From: Gymnorhina tibicen
Taxonomy: Eukaryota; Chordata; Aves; Passeriformes; Artamidae
Direction of reading: 5' to 3'
DNA length: 64,000 bases
Assembly: GCA_013399875.1 (NCBI GenBank)
Contig: VXAZ01007544.1
Coordinates: 343,155 to 407,154, forward strand
Position 1 is the stretch's first letter. Each line of letters opens with the position of its first letter. The translations under genes were made by a program, and so were the position numbers. Below the pieces are notes generated by a model, which was given only the letters and a program-made list of their open reading frames with translations, was not told the DNA's origin and searched no databases. This document shows, one piece after another, positions 60,801 through 64,000 of this stretch.

Positions 60801-63472
60801 TTAAAGAGAGGAGAGGATTGTCCTGTCTTCCAGGTGTGGAGCTGTAAGAGTCTTTCATGGCACATCCAGGCCTTTAAGCAAAAGTTATTTGTAAACACAG
60901 GTTATCAACGCTGGAAATAGAAGAAAGAGCACAAAGTCTTGGTCTGTTTGAGACTTTGAAAACCAGTCCTGAAACCTTCCATGAACACATGGTTAAATAT
61001 GTTTACCCAAGTATTGAAGGCCAAGATCACCAGCGGTTTCTTTACTATTTTACACTCCTGGAAAACTGTGGTTGCTCAGAAGTGGTAAACCATACTCTTA
61101 AACCTGAAACTCACATCCGACTCCTGAAAAAATTCAAAGCAGTTGCACCAGGTAGGAGAGTACCTGTTTGTTTTCTTCATAGCTGTATTTATTATTCTAT
61201 TATGTAAGTATTGGCATGATTATGCTTAGCTAGTTTATGTTTCCAGGTAATTGTTTTCTCTCTGTGAGCATAGGAGATTAATACAATTAATATAGGTGTA
61301 AGTTCCTTCTCTCTGTTTTACTTGAAATTTATTTGACCACAGCAAGAACAAACTAGTTAAGAACAGGTTTCTGTTAGTGATGCAAGTTAAAATTATTGGC
61401 GATATTTCATAGTGAATTTTTAAATGAGAAGTATCAAGTTCCTAGAGTATCATTTTTAACACTACAAGTTTAATGTGAATATTCTCAAAGGACTTAAGAC
61501 AGTTTACCTTTCAAGAGTCTGAATTACAGAATATATTAGGGACTTTATGCATTTTGTGTGTTTGTTTGTCTTAAAGAGGATAATTTTTTGTTGTGTTTTA
61601 CCCTTGATGTTACCTTTTGCTTTTCCAGAATTACAGCATTGTTTGTAGTCCTACATTTTCAGACAATTACTGTAAAATACACTGCTGCTAAGGACTCTGA
61701 AATTTTGAATACTGCTTTCAATTTGCTTGTTAGTTGGGTACGATCTTGAATTTTAGTTGTACAACTCCAAATCCAGTTTCAGAATAAAAAATACACATTG
61801 TATGGCATTACTTCCTATGGGGATGAATTAATTGTTCAATATTGGAACCTCATGTGTATTGTACATTAACTGTGCTGCAGAGTTTGAAGAGACAGTGCAT
61901 ATGAATTCATGTATTGCAGGAAGAAAAAAGGTCAATAATTTTTTTGGAGAGGAGGGATAACCTTCAGTTCTTATTGATGTTAGTCATTACTCAAGTTCTG
62001 TGATGCTTGCCAAAGAAAATTCTGCCAAGAAGTTATTGTTTACCTTCAAAGCTATTAAAAAAATCATCCTGGGACTACATCAGGCGTAAATTAGTTAGTT
62101 TGTGTGCTAAAAAATTAAATCTTTGTGTTACACCCCTAATCAAAATTTTCAGTGTTCAGCATAGTTTAGAGATGGGAGTCAAGGAACAATATCTAAGTGT
62201 TTATAGAGGTTGCATGCCCAAAATATATGAATGAGACATGGCAATAGAAGTCAGTTATCTTAGGAATGATATGCCAAGGAAATAAAACAGTATCATTGAT
62301 AGAAATACTTTTGTTGTTGCTAGATTAATTTGCAAGGATGCTCTTCCTCTAGGAATCAGAGTAGTAACATGACTCTTGATTTTATAAATATTGATGTAAA
62401 TCGATCTACATGTCCTATCTCTAGCTGACCTTATTTAGTTTATTTGTAGTTAGTGCCTTGCAATTTTTGCTAAGTGGTAAGTACCAGTTGTTACATGATC
62501 AGAATACATATTTTAAATTAATGACTTGTGCCTTGACTTGCATGAGGTTTTCTAGTGTGTATATTTAAATTCTAGCCTGATTGTATATACTATATATATG
62601 TTCTTCCTTCTTTGAGGATCTGCTTTTTTTAGGTTGTGTCACAGAATCACAGAACAATTGGGGTTGGAACGAACTTTAGAGATTATCCAGTTCCAAATCC
62701 CCTGCCATGGACAGGAACACCTTCCTCTAGACCAGGTTGCTCAGAGCCCCATCCAATCTGGCCTTGAAAAATTAACAATTCCAGGGATGGAGCATCCACA
62801 GCTTCTCTGGGCAGCCTGTTCCAGTGACTCACCACCCTCACAGTGAAGGATTTCTTCCATATAGCTAATCTAAATTATACCCTCTTTCAGTTTAAACCCA
62901 TTCCCCCTTGTTGAATTGATATATAATGTTAAAATATGTGCCATGGATTGAGAGATTTCACGTGCACCAGGACATCATAAAATCCCAGTCTGTCAGTATA
63001 TATGTTTGTAAAAGGGGATGGGCTAGAGTCTTCTTAGTTCTGCAGATACTGGTGTATTCATTGTTTTATGTGTAATTGCGGAGTGTGAGTAGTTTTAATT
63101 ATGAGTAACTTTCACCTCTTTCTCCTTCTGTCACTAGGTCTTAATTACAAAAAACTAACAGATGAAAATGAAAACCCTCTGGAAATACTGGAGCCCATCC
63201 TTACAAGTCAAAATATCTTATCTATTTCCAAACTGGCTCTCAAAATTCCTAAAAAAGATGGCAGCATGCTGTCACCAAGTTCTGTTTATGCTGTGTGGTT
63301 GCAAAAACTTTTTTGGAATGGTGATCACCATCTCATTAAAAAAATACCAGAAACCATGGATGAGTGGCTACATGCATATGATATGTGTTCAAAATACTTT
63401 GATAGACTTGATCCAGATGATATTGTTACTTTCATTGATGAAATTACTTTCTCCTCCAAAGCTGTCACAAAG
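816..63472 (+). CDS. NBAS: NBAS, central part (23 internal exons, both ends outside window)
   Basis: Twenty-three GT-AG exons join into 1130 uninterrupted codons that match remembered vertebrate NBAS along their whole length, for example LKILPWNEQKHREEDWCEKP, LVTLAKEDL, ELMAFALIHCPPS, VLSNTTLTTKAVL, YYYSLQIYARLAPC and HIRLLKKFK. NBAS (about 2,370 residues in human) is the Sec39/Dsl3-like subunit of the NRZ (NBAS-RINT1-ZW10) tethering complex on the ER, which with ER SNAREs such as USE1 captures COPI vesicles in Golgi-to-ER retrograde transport. It also supports nonsense-mediated decay of ER-targeted transcripts. The segment contains the Sec39 alpha-helical domain and sequence after it. The beta-propeller N-terminus and the C-terminus lie outside. 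In human, loss of function causes infantile liver failure syndrome 2 and SOPH syndrome. Span given is first to last visible exon; introns are listed separately. The gene identity is secure; exon numbers are local to this window. Confidence 0.96.
900..1384 (+). other. NBAS intron (485 bp)
   Basis: Holds an imperfect tandem duplication at 1070-1199 and ends in a long T tract directly before the AAAG acceptor at 1381-1384. Nothing else recognised. Confidence 0.8.
1070..1199. repeat. Imperfect tandem duplication, period about 71 bp
   Basis: Copy one (1070-1126) and copy two (1141-1199) both run from CTTCARTAGAGAG through CTTTCATGATCTAT to AAATCTCTTASTAG, with scattered substitutions and small gaps. 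It is local, intronic and non-coding. Confidence 0.7.
1385..1538 (+). CDS. NBAS: NBAS exon 2 of window
   Basis: 154 bp. The first base completes Arg (AG+G), followed by 51 codons including IIEPTLQDDGQFLYE, LLKYRTTDLSVD and WYLSRAQEIEEYAMQ. Ends in phase 0 at donor GTGAGA (1539). Human NBAS has a near-identical stretch ending EIEEYARQ. Confidence 0.96.
1539..2903 (+). other. NBAS intron (1.4 kb)
   Basis: No coding or repeat family recognised. It contains a perfect short inverted repeat at 1923-1940. An open frame at 1835-2047 is cysteine/histidine-rich but unrelated to NBAS and judged random. Confidence 0.75.
2904..3089 (+). CDS. NBAS: NBAS exon 3 of window
   Basis: 186 bp, exactly 62 codons, phase 0 at both ends. 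Encodes IDCALSLVRLGMERNIPGLQ, VLCDNLITLETVVYE and LRLLMKN. The GMERNIPGL core is strongly conserved in NBAS. Acceptor TTTTTCAG, donor GTAAGT at 3090. Because it is symmetric, skipping it would keep the frame. Confidence 0.97.
3090..4050 (+). other. NBAS intron (961 bp)
   Basis: Contains a TTG microsatellite at 3228-3248 and a T tract near 3967-3978; otherwise unremarkable. Overlapping short open frames on both strands between 3478 and 3918 have no family match. Confidence 0.75.
3228..3248. repeat. (TTG)n microsatellite
   Basis: Seven uninterrupted TTG units. Confidence 0.9.
4051..4224 (+). CDS. NBAS: NBAS exon 4 of window
   Basis: 174 bp, 58 codons, phase 0 at both ends. Encodes SSDEKYVKNVYQWMIPFLHR, ANALLKEYLVTLAKEDL and PLKIFQNSKPA. 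YQWMxPFLHRCE and LLKEYLVTLAK are NBAS Sec39-region signatures. Acceptor CTTTCCAG, donor GTAAGT at 4225. Confidence 0.97.
4225..5182 (+). other. NBAS intron (958 bp)
   Basis: AT-rich; no gene, mobile element or notable repeat recognised. Confidence 0.7.
5183..5316 (+). CDS. NBAS: NBAS exon 5 of window
   Basis: 134 bp, 44 codons plus GG. Encodes CQQKIIPDQDQLMITALECI then YSCERDDQLSLCYDILECLP and QRGYG. QQKIIPDQDQLM and ALECIYxCER match NBAS closely. Acceptor CTTGTTAG, donor GTAAAC at 5317, the weakest donor context so far. Confidence 0.96.
5317..6062 (+). other. NBAS intron (746 bp)
   Basis: AT-rich; nothing recognised beyond splice signals. Confidence 0.7.
6063..6125 (+). CDS. NBAS: NBAS exon 6 of window (small)
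   Basis: 63 bp. Encodes the end of Gly, then PETDKTNTLHDEVDELEQIL and two bases of the next Ser. Human NBAS has the similar acidic segment ending DQLEQILS. Acceptor ATTGCAG, donor GTATTT (6126). It is the smallest exon here and too short to be found as an open frame on its own. Confidence 0.93.
6126..6791 (+). other. NBAS intron (666 bp)
   Basis: Dominated by a G/T-only tract at 6334-6493. No coding sequence. Confidence 0.8.
6334..6493 (+). repeat. G/T-rich low-complexity tract
   Basis: About 160 bp almost wholly G and T on the coding strand, with several G4-8 runs separated by T runs. The nascent RNA could form G-quadruplexes. A decoy acceptor-like TTTTATTTTCAG ends at 6465. Confidence 0.85.
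6792..6914 (+). CDS. NBAS: NBAS exon 7 of window
   Basis: 123 bp; one base completes Ser, then 40 codons and AA. Encodes VSELLEKHGLQKPVSFVRDT and ARKLMVRLTRHTGR. SELLEKHGL and EEARKLMVRLTRHTGRK are diagnostic for NBAS. Noticeably more GC-rich than neighbouring sequence. Acceptor TTTGCAG, donor GTTAGT at 6915. Confidence 0.97.
6915..8364 (+). other. NBAS intron (1.45 kb)
   Basis: No repeat family recognised. A 109-codon open frame at 7934-8263 lacks NBAS or other family similarity and is treated as chance. Confidence 0.7.
8365..8467 (+). CDS. NBAS: NBAS exon 8 of window
   Basis: 103 bp; completes Lys, then 34 codons: QPSVGETQWKELLQDMLDMQ followed by QKVYRCLHSDTCYE. LLQDML(T/D)MQQ and CYE are conserved in NBAS. 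Phase 0 at the donor GTGAGT (8468). Acceptor TTTGTAG. Confidence 0.95.
8468..10725 (+). other. NBAS intron (2.26 kb)
   Basis: Contains one short CR1 3' end (9920-10028). The remainder is AT-rich single-copy-looking DNA with no recognised feature. Confidence 0.75.
9920..10028 (+). mobile_element. CR1 LINE 3'-end fragment
   Basis: GGTTGGACTAGATGATCT followed by AGGTCCCTTCCAACCTG and TCTATAATTC is the standard CR1 3' UTR and terminal octamer region, in sense orientation. The part before about 9960 is degraded. Confidence 0.85.
10726..10949 (+). CDS. NBAS: NBAS exon 9 of window
   Basis: 224 bp, 74 codons plus AG. Encodes IFTESLLCSSSIDNIHLAGE, MMHCSVWSVDLP, YRVSYARSIELVLAAGREYF and NSSTSLTDSCMELA. 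Matches NBAS except in the variable segment between HCS and KGKP. Acceptor CTTTCAG, donor GTACAT at 10950. Confidence 0.97.
10950..13154 (+). other. NBAS intron (2.2 kb)
   Basis: Contains a long CR1 fragment at 11620-12432. The rest is AT-rich with T-rich patches and no coding sequence. Confidence 0.8.
11620..12432 (+). mobile_element. CR1 LINE, 3' part (ORF2 C-terminus and 3' UTR), degraded
   Basis: About 0.8 kb, sense orientation. One frame gives CR1 ORF2 C-terminal motifs such as KKDLGVLVGERLDM and ALAAQNASCVLGCIQSS. Then come the usual 3' UTR (GAGGCACTGGAACAGGTTG), AGGTCTCTTCCAACC and a terminal GATTCTATGATT. Frame breaks and deletions show it is dead. An A run sits at 12209-12222. The long minus-strand open frame at 11607-12176 is only the antisense of this element. 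Confidence 0.93.
13155..13267 (+). CDS. NBAS: NBAS exon 10 of window
   Basis: 113 bp; completes Arg, then 37 codons and one G. Encodes CCLQLIEDSPSAVQEELDLI then RALGYLEEFGVKILPLQ. EELDLIxAxGxLEEFGVKILPLQ is strongly NBAS. Acceptor TTATTAG, donor GTACTG at 13268. Confidence 0.96.
13268..15854 (+). other. NBAS intron (2.6 kb)
   Basis: Unremarkable except for an AT-rich short repeat with clustered AATAAA hexamers at 15361-15445. Open frames at 13355-13875 and 15598-15888 show no known family. Confidence 0.75.
15361..15445 (+). repeat. AT-rich degenerate tandem repeat with five AATAAA hexamers
   Basis: Units resembling TTAATAAAATGT and GTAAATAAAATGT repeat across the tract. Exact AATAAA occurs at 15365, 15379, 15409, 15420 and 15433 on the coding strand. 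Confidence 0.85.
15855..15968 (+). CDS. NBAS: NBAS exon 11 of window
   Basis: 114 bp; TG completes Val, then 37 codons and one G. Encodes RLCSDRLSLIKDCLAQMS, NYKQSAKLLELANLLRVA. Human has RLCPDRISLIKECI in the same place. Acceptor CAACAG, donor GTAAGC at 15969. Confidence 0.96.
16220..16851 (-). mobile_element. Solo-type ERV LTR with internal duplication
   Basis: The segment runs TGTACTAG...CTAAAACA, so it begins TG and ends CA on either strand. It carries motifs I recall from avian ERV LTRs: GTGGGGGACTCCAAGTCAGA, CAATGGGATGATG, CATGAGTCATGCAGTGA-like and GCCCCACCTG. Minus orientation is inferred because ATTAAA lies just before the probable R/U5 end on that strand. No gag/pol sequence adjoins it, and I could not see matching target-site duplications, so the boundaries are approximate. 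Confidence 0.7.
16634..16789. repeat. Tandem duplication inside the LTR
   Basis: Both copies (16634-16697 and 16710-16789) start GGCTCATTAACAGA, contain GGAGGGAGTTATCAG and end CACTGCCCCACCTG. The second copy has about 16 extra bases. Confidence 0.85.
17136..17222. repeat. Homopolymer-rich tract (G8 and long T runs)
   Basis: A run of eight G is followed by two long T runs with a short unique spacer. Prone to sequencing and assembly length error. Confidence 0.8.
21292..21412 (-). mobile_element. CR1 LINE 3'-end fragment (antisense)
   Basis: TCAAGATCACTGAGTCCAACC, then CTGCCAAGTCTACCACTAAA, CATGTCCCTGAGTG and TTTTTAAATACCTCCA form the reverse complement of a common CR1 3' end. Confidence 0.85.
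23635..23648. repeat. Short GT microsatellite with an N
   Basis: A (GT)n run is interrupted by the only undetermined base in the window, at 23646. Confidence 0.9.
23888..24001 (+). CDS. NBAS: NBAS exon 12 of window
   Basis: 114 bp; GA completes Gly, then 37 codons and one G. Encodes DDYMERKGQVLILLVEQALS and FQDYKAASMHCQELMDT. GQVLILLVEQAL and DYKAASMHCQELM are near-invariant NBAS sequence. Acceptor CTTACAG, donor GTGAAG at 24002. Confidence 0.97.
24002..24880 (+). other. NBAS intron (879 bp)
   Basis: No repeat or gene recognised; AT-rich. Confidence 0.7.
24881..25038 (+). CDS. NBAS: NBAS exon 13 of window
   Basis: 158 bp; GT completes Gly, then 52 codons, ending in phase 0. Encodes YSKSWEVCSQLGQSEGYQDL, RRELMAFALIHCPPSAIQAL and LAVSRSLQIQ. 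CSQLGQSEGYQDL is diagnostic. More GC-rich than the flanks. Acceptor CTTGTAG, donor GTACCT at 25039. Confidence 0.97.
25039..26385 (+). other. NBAS intron (1.35 kb)
   Basis: AT-rich, no feature recognised. An open frame at 26104-26358 is judged random. Confidence 0.7.
26386..26484 (+). CDS. NBAS: NBAS exon 14 of window (variable segment)
   Basis: 99 bp, 33 codons, phase 0 at both ends. Encodes ILLQAVNYQFLPSEGGENVN then ISVPSSLISKDTE. The N-terminal half matches human NBAS (I..Q.VN.Q...EGGEN); the rest is a poorly conserved Ser/Thr-rich linker. Acceptor TTTGTAG, donor GTAGGT at 26485. Frame-neutral if skipped. Confidence 0.93.
27268..27335 (+). repeat. 68-bp uninterrupted homopurine run (GA-rich)
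   Basis: Sixty-eight consecutive A/G bases on the + strand, in a wider purine-rich patch beginning near 27231. This is a classical triplex (H-DNA) prone composition. Confidence 0.92.
27421..27536. repeat. Alternating purine-pyrimidine tract (TATG/CATA-like)
   Basis: About 115 bp of mostly alternating TA, TG and CA steps with short interruptions, such as GTATACATAC and ACATACATGTACATATATG. Degenerate microsatellite. Confidence 0.85.
27876..29065 (-). pseudogene. Unidentified coding-like relic, antisense to NBAS
   Basis: Not recognised. Read on the minus strand, 29065-28697 is open for 122 codons and its second half looks like charged coiled-coil protein (EEFIKRKLMRKYDQL, VDIKEEMVVETNDSML). 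After a frame change the reading continues LKSKTDILRDVYSECNRE and AQTHVCQNLIKS, with two stops, then EETKILCKTMKVKHKELDNM. A last open stretch (28118-27876) ends ESYIGEIFECQFSSIMKIA... and a stop, with AATAAA about 10 bases downstream. Shifts and stops along one direction, without clear introns, suggest an old processed pseudogene. Chance open frames in AT-rich DNA remain possible. Confidence 0.3.
32906..33073 (+). CDS. NBAS: NBAS exon 15 of window
   Basis: 168 bp, 56 codons, phase 0 at both ends. Encodes DETNVSSGQSTDLLYWTTSK, TMKVLSNTTLTTKAVLHAVS and DGQWWKRSLSYLRPLH. KVLSNTTxTTKAVLxAVSDGQWWK is diagnostic NBAS. Acceptor GTCACAG, donor GTAAGG at 33074. Confidence 0.97.
33074..33663 (+). other. 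NBAS intron (590 bp)
   Basis: T-rich, particularly 33401-33660; no feature recognised. Confidence 0.7.
33664..33777 (+). CDS. NBAS: NBAS exon 16 of window
   Basis: 114 bp, 38 codons, phase 0 at both ends. Encodes GQEFGDVLKSGPRGNAAVEK then QGCHPFYESLIDDPYIDE. EKQGCHPFYES is an exact NBAS motif; the first half is variable between species. Acceptor TTCCCAG, donor GTAAGT at 33778. Confidence 0.95.
34026..34149 (+). CDS. NBAS: NBAS exon 17 of window
   Basis: 124 bp, 41 codons plus one G. Encodes SEVSYGTYQNNSSQSFAEVL then LKIGKLAETRGEGKDLIPTT. SFAEVLLxxGKLAE and PTTE match NBAS. Separated from exon 16 by only 248 bp of intron. Acceptor TTCCAG, donor GTATGG at 34150. Confidence 0.95.
35753..35758. 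repeat. Left 6-bp target-site duplication of solo LTR
   Basis: TAATGG immediately before the LTR terminal TG at 35759; identical to 36062-36067. Confidence 0.85.
35759..36061 (-). mobile_element. Solo ERV LTR (303 bp), antisense to NBAS
   Basis: The element starts TGTAGTGATAAG and ends TTATGGTAACA on the + strand, with TGT...ACA termini and perfect TAATGG repeats on both sides. Reading the minus strand, a TATA-like CATAAAAAGG (35837-35828) is followed about 15 bases later by AATAAA (35814-35809), then a GC-rich R/U5-like end. This compact U3-R order and the 6-bp duplication fit class II (alpha/beta-like) avian ERVs. No internal retroviral genes remain, consistent with recombination between two LTRs. 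Family name not assigned. Confidence 0.85.
36062..36067. repeat. Right 6-bp target-site duplication of solo LTR
   Basis: TAATGG directly after the LTR end, an exact copy of 35753-35758. Confidence 0.85.
36616..36760 (-). mobile_element. CR1 LINE 3'-end fragment (antisense)
   Basis: CGTAGAATCGTAGAATGG, then CCCCCTGCCATGGGCAGG and CAGAGCCCCATCCAGTCTGG are the reverse complement of the CR1 3' terminus. The terminal octamer repeats lie at the low-coordinate end. Confidence 0.92.
39445..39521 (+). CDS. NBAS: NBAS exon 18 of window
   Basis: 77 bp; TT completes Val, then 25 codons: LLQLASDALPKDMALSLAYL and LALPQ. LLQLAS(E/D)ALPxDMxLxLAYLLALPQ is NBAS. Acceptor GTTGCAG, donor GTATGT at 39522. Confidence 0.96.
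39522..40057 (+). other. NBAS intron (536 bp)
   Basis: No feature recognised. Confidence 0.7.
40058..40195 (+). CDS. NBAS: NBAS exon 19 of window
   Basis: 138 bp, 46 codons, phase 0 at both ends. Encodes VVDANKCFEKHLHSALCLQL, ASYYYSLQIYARLAPC and NKCHPIYR. AxYYYSLQIYARLAPC is near-invariant. Acceptor TTCTAG, donor GTTAGT at 40196; the exon ends AGG|GTTAGT. Confidence 0.97.
42025..42048 (+). repeat. G-rich tract
   Basis: Runs of 4, 6, 5, 2 and 2 G separated by one or two bases on the coding strand, giving some potential for an RNA or DNA G-quadruplex. Confidence 0.8.
43222..43437 (+). mobile_element. Old ERVL-type LTR fragment
   Basis: GGGATTAACTTCTCATTGCA, TAGTGCTGTGCTTT, GGCTGTTGCTGAACCTTG and TTGCACAGCATCAAGG follow, in order, the 5' half of a widespread avian LTR (remembered form: GAGTTAATTTTCTTC, GTGCTGTGTTTTGG, TTGCTGAGCAGTGCTTAC). 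The 3' half with promoter and poly(A) region is missing and divergence is high. Assignment rests on memory of the family. Confidence 0.5.
43969..44000. repeat. Perfect 16-bp tandem duplication
   Basis: AGCCTGATACATATTT occurs twice head to tail with no mismatch (43969-43984 and 43985-44000), followed by a partial AGCC. Confidence 0.95.
45590..45905 (-). mobile_element. Ancient CR1/L2-like reverse-transcriptase relic
   Basis: Minus-strand translation in shifting frames gives ISIPGKIADYM, QHGLC and HMDKGNLIH followed by FAKYFHKFSH. These line up in order and spacing with the RT landmarks YRPxSLxSxPGK, QHGFxxGKS and HVDKGxxVDxxYLDFxKAFDxVSH of CR1/L2 LINEs. Several frame changes and stops occur. 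The upstream edge is unclear and may extend beyond 46000. Confidence 0.5.
47327..47417 (+). repeat. G/T-rich low-complexity tract
   Basis: GGTTGGTTGGTTGG-type sequence and T runs, similar in composition to the tract at 6334-6493. Confidence 0.85.
48295..48943 (+). mobile_element. CR1 LINE 3' part, degraded
   Basis: Sense-orientation CR1: the remnant of the ORF2 end (TGGGCTGCATCAAAAGCAG, ATTCTGCCCCTC), the 3' UTR (GAGGCACTGGAACAGGTTG) and the terminal AAGGTCCCTTCCAACCC, GTGATTCTATGA. Shares distinctive stretches with the copy at 11620-12432, for example GAGAGGGACTTTTTACAAG, so the same subfamily is likely. Confidence 0.93.
54307..54536 (+). CDS. NBAS: NBAS exon 20 of window
   Basis: 230 bp, 76 codons plus GA. 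Encodes ADPKKVIQMVTRHVAQYAHA, LHYYNERLLDLTQAKTLQGL and KGVDVQRFTADAQYKRETIL. KGVDVQRFTADxQYKRETILGLAE is diagnostic. Acceptor TTTCACAG, donor GTAAGT at 54537. An open frame extends upstream into the intron, but the acceptor fixes the start. Confidence 0.97.
54537..57546 (+). other. NBAS intron (3.0 kb)
   Basis: Contains a short antisense CR1 end (56619-56702); otherwise AT-rich with nothing recognised. Confidence 0.75.
56619..56702 (-). mobile_element. CR1 LINE 3'-end fragment (antisense, short)
   Basis: TGAATCACAGAATGGTTGAG, GGGGTCATCATGCCCAGC and TGCTCAAGCAGAGCCACCTG correspond to the antisense 3' end of a second CR1 subfamily. Confidence 0.85.
57547..57657 (+). CDS. NBAS: NBAS exon 21 of window
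   Basis: 111 bp; completes Glu, then 36 codons and GG. Encodes TLEENVYKIAISLAQRYSVP and MTHLEFLFTDS. ISLAQRYSV and MTHLEFLFTDSG match NBAS. Acceptor CTGCCAG, donor GTAAGT at 57658. Confidence 0.96.
57658..60900 (+). other. NBAS intron (3.2 kb)
   Basis: No mobile element or coding segment recognised; AT-rich. Confidence 0.7.
60901..61151 (+). CDS. NBAS: NBAS exon 22 of window
   Basis: 251 bp; completes Gly, then 83 codons and one G. Encodes LSTLEIEERAQSLGLFETLK, HMVKYVYPSIEGQDHQRF, YYFTLLENCGCSEV and KPETHIRLLKKFKAVAP. Very strong NBAS match. Acceptor AACACAG, donor GTAGGA at 61152. Confidence 0.97.
61152..63137 (+). other. NBAS intron (2.0 kb)
   Basis: Contains an antisense CR1 fragment (62637-62913); otherwise AT-rich. 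Confidence 0.75.
62637..62913 (-). mobile_element. CR1 LINE 3'-end fragment (antisense)
   Basis: TCACAGAATCACAGAACAAT, CCCCTGCCATGGACAGGAAC, GAGCCCCATCCAATCTGGCC, GGGCAGCCTGTTCCAGTGA and AACCCATTCCCCCTTGT are the antisense CR1 3' UTR in order. It is truncated at its 5' end (high coordinate). Confidence 0.93.
63138..63472 (+). CDS. NBAS: NBAS exon 23 of window (last visible)
   Basis: 335 bp, the largest exon here; GT completes Gly, then 111 codons, ending in phase 0. Encodes LNYKKLTDENENPLEILEPI, SQNILSISKLALKIPKKDGS, MLSPSSVYAVWLQKLFWNGD and FSSKAVTK. Lies C-terminal to the Sec39 domain. Acceptor TCACTAG, donor GTAAGC at 63473. Confidence 0.97.
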
Positions 63473-63761
63473 GTAAGCAGATATTTTTTAAGAATTTTAG
63501 TCCTCAGGTGAAGCATATAGTATATGAGTTTAATATAGTATCAAGAAGAAAGTCTCAGTAAATGTTATATTTTTCATTTTGCAGTATTTAAAGATAAATT
63601 TGTAACCCTACCTTGCTGTGCCTACCTCTTCTTTTTATGACTGCCAATATGAAAAAAAGGCATTTTTATTCAGTTAGGAGAGTTTGCTCTGTGGACATGA
63701 GAGTTTTGATGGAACCCCAAAATCCCTGTGTTCTCATTCAACAGAGAATAAGATATCCTGT

Positions 63762-64000
63762 ATTTCATAGAGTCATAGAGTGGTTTGGGTTGTTGGAAGA
63801 GACCTTAAAGACCATCTAGTTCCAACCTCCTTGCCATTGAGGGTTTCTGCATTTCTTCCATATATCTAATCTATATATACACCTATAATCTAGGGTGTAT
63901 ATATATATATAATATCTATATATACCTATAATCCAATCTGTATAGTACTTTATAATCTGTATAAACCTGCCCTCTTTCATTTAAAGCCATCCCCCTTGTC
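63762..64000 (-). mobile_element. CR1 LINE 3'-end fragment (antisense), interrupted by AT microsatellite
   Basis: Starts ATTTCATAGAGTCATAGAGT, then GACCTTAAAGACCATCTAGT and TTCCAACCTCCTTGCC. The central UTR part is lost, and ATTTCTTCCATATATCTAAT leads into TATA repeats before CTGCCCTCTTTCATTTAAAG and CCATCCCCCTTGTC. Continues past the window end. Confidence 0.9.
63870..63962. repeat. AT-rich microsatellite expansion within CR1
   Basis: Repeats of TATATA and CTATAATCTR units, probably grown from the CR1 ATATCTAATCTA stretch that is unexpanded in the copy at 62637-62913. Confidence 0.75.

Larger units (their letters stand above)
63473..64000 (+). other. NBAS intron, start only
   Basis: Begins at donor GTAAGC; its distal half is an antisense CR1 containing an AT microsatellite. 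The next exon is beyond the window. Confidence 0.8.

Noticed and set aside
1..64000. tRNA, rRNA, snoRNA, CRISPR array, bacterial-type operon or novel gene system
   Set aside because: None was seen on either strand; the window is fully accounted for as the interior of one vertebrate gene with intronic repeats. Structured small RNAs would need a covariance-model search that I cannot run.

Overview
This 64 kb window is vertebrate nuclear DNA, almost certainly from a bird. It is AT-rich, has short coding exons between long introns, and contains many CR1 LINE 3' ends (ending in ATTCTATG-like octamers) together with avian-type ERV LTRs. No start codon, stop codon, promoter or poly(A) site of a host gene is visible, so the whole window lies inside one gene.

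That gene is NBAS (neuroblastoma amplified sequence), on the + strand. I can place 23 consecutive internal exons between 816 and 63472. Every intron between them has GT...AG ends, and all 22 junctions keep the reading frame, giving 1130 codons without a stop (3391 coding bases). The encoded piece is roughly the middle half of the protein: it opens near or just before the Sec39 domain and continues beyond it. The N-terminal WD40-like region and the C-terminal part lie outside the window. NBAS is the Sec39/Dsl3-like subunit of the ER tethering complex NRZ (NBAS-RINT1-ZW10), which acts in Golgi-to-ER retrograde transport, and it also takes part in nonsense-mediated mRNA decay.

Layout: exons 1-11 are fairly dense (816-15968). 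Then come a 7.9 kb intron holding an ERV LTR and a CR1 piece, exons 12-14 (23888-26484), a 6.4 kb intron with a homopurine tract, an alternating purine-pyrimidine tract and an antisense coding-like relic, exons 15-17 (32906-34149), a 5.3 kb intron with a solo LTR flanked by a perfect 6-bp target duplication, exons 18-19 (39445-40195), the largest intron at 14.1 kb with an LTR fragment, an old reverse-transcriptase relic and a CR1, and exons 20-23 (54307-63472).

No independent second gene, structural RNA gene, CRISPR array or novel multi-gene system is supported. The interest lies in the intronic retroelements, low-complexity tracts and one unidentified antisense relic. Gene and repeat identities come from remembered family sequences, not from a database search.
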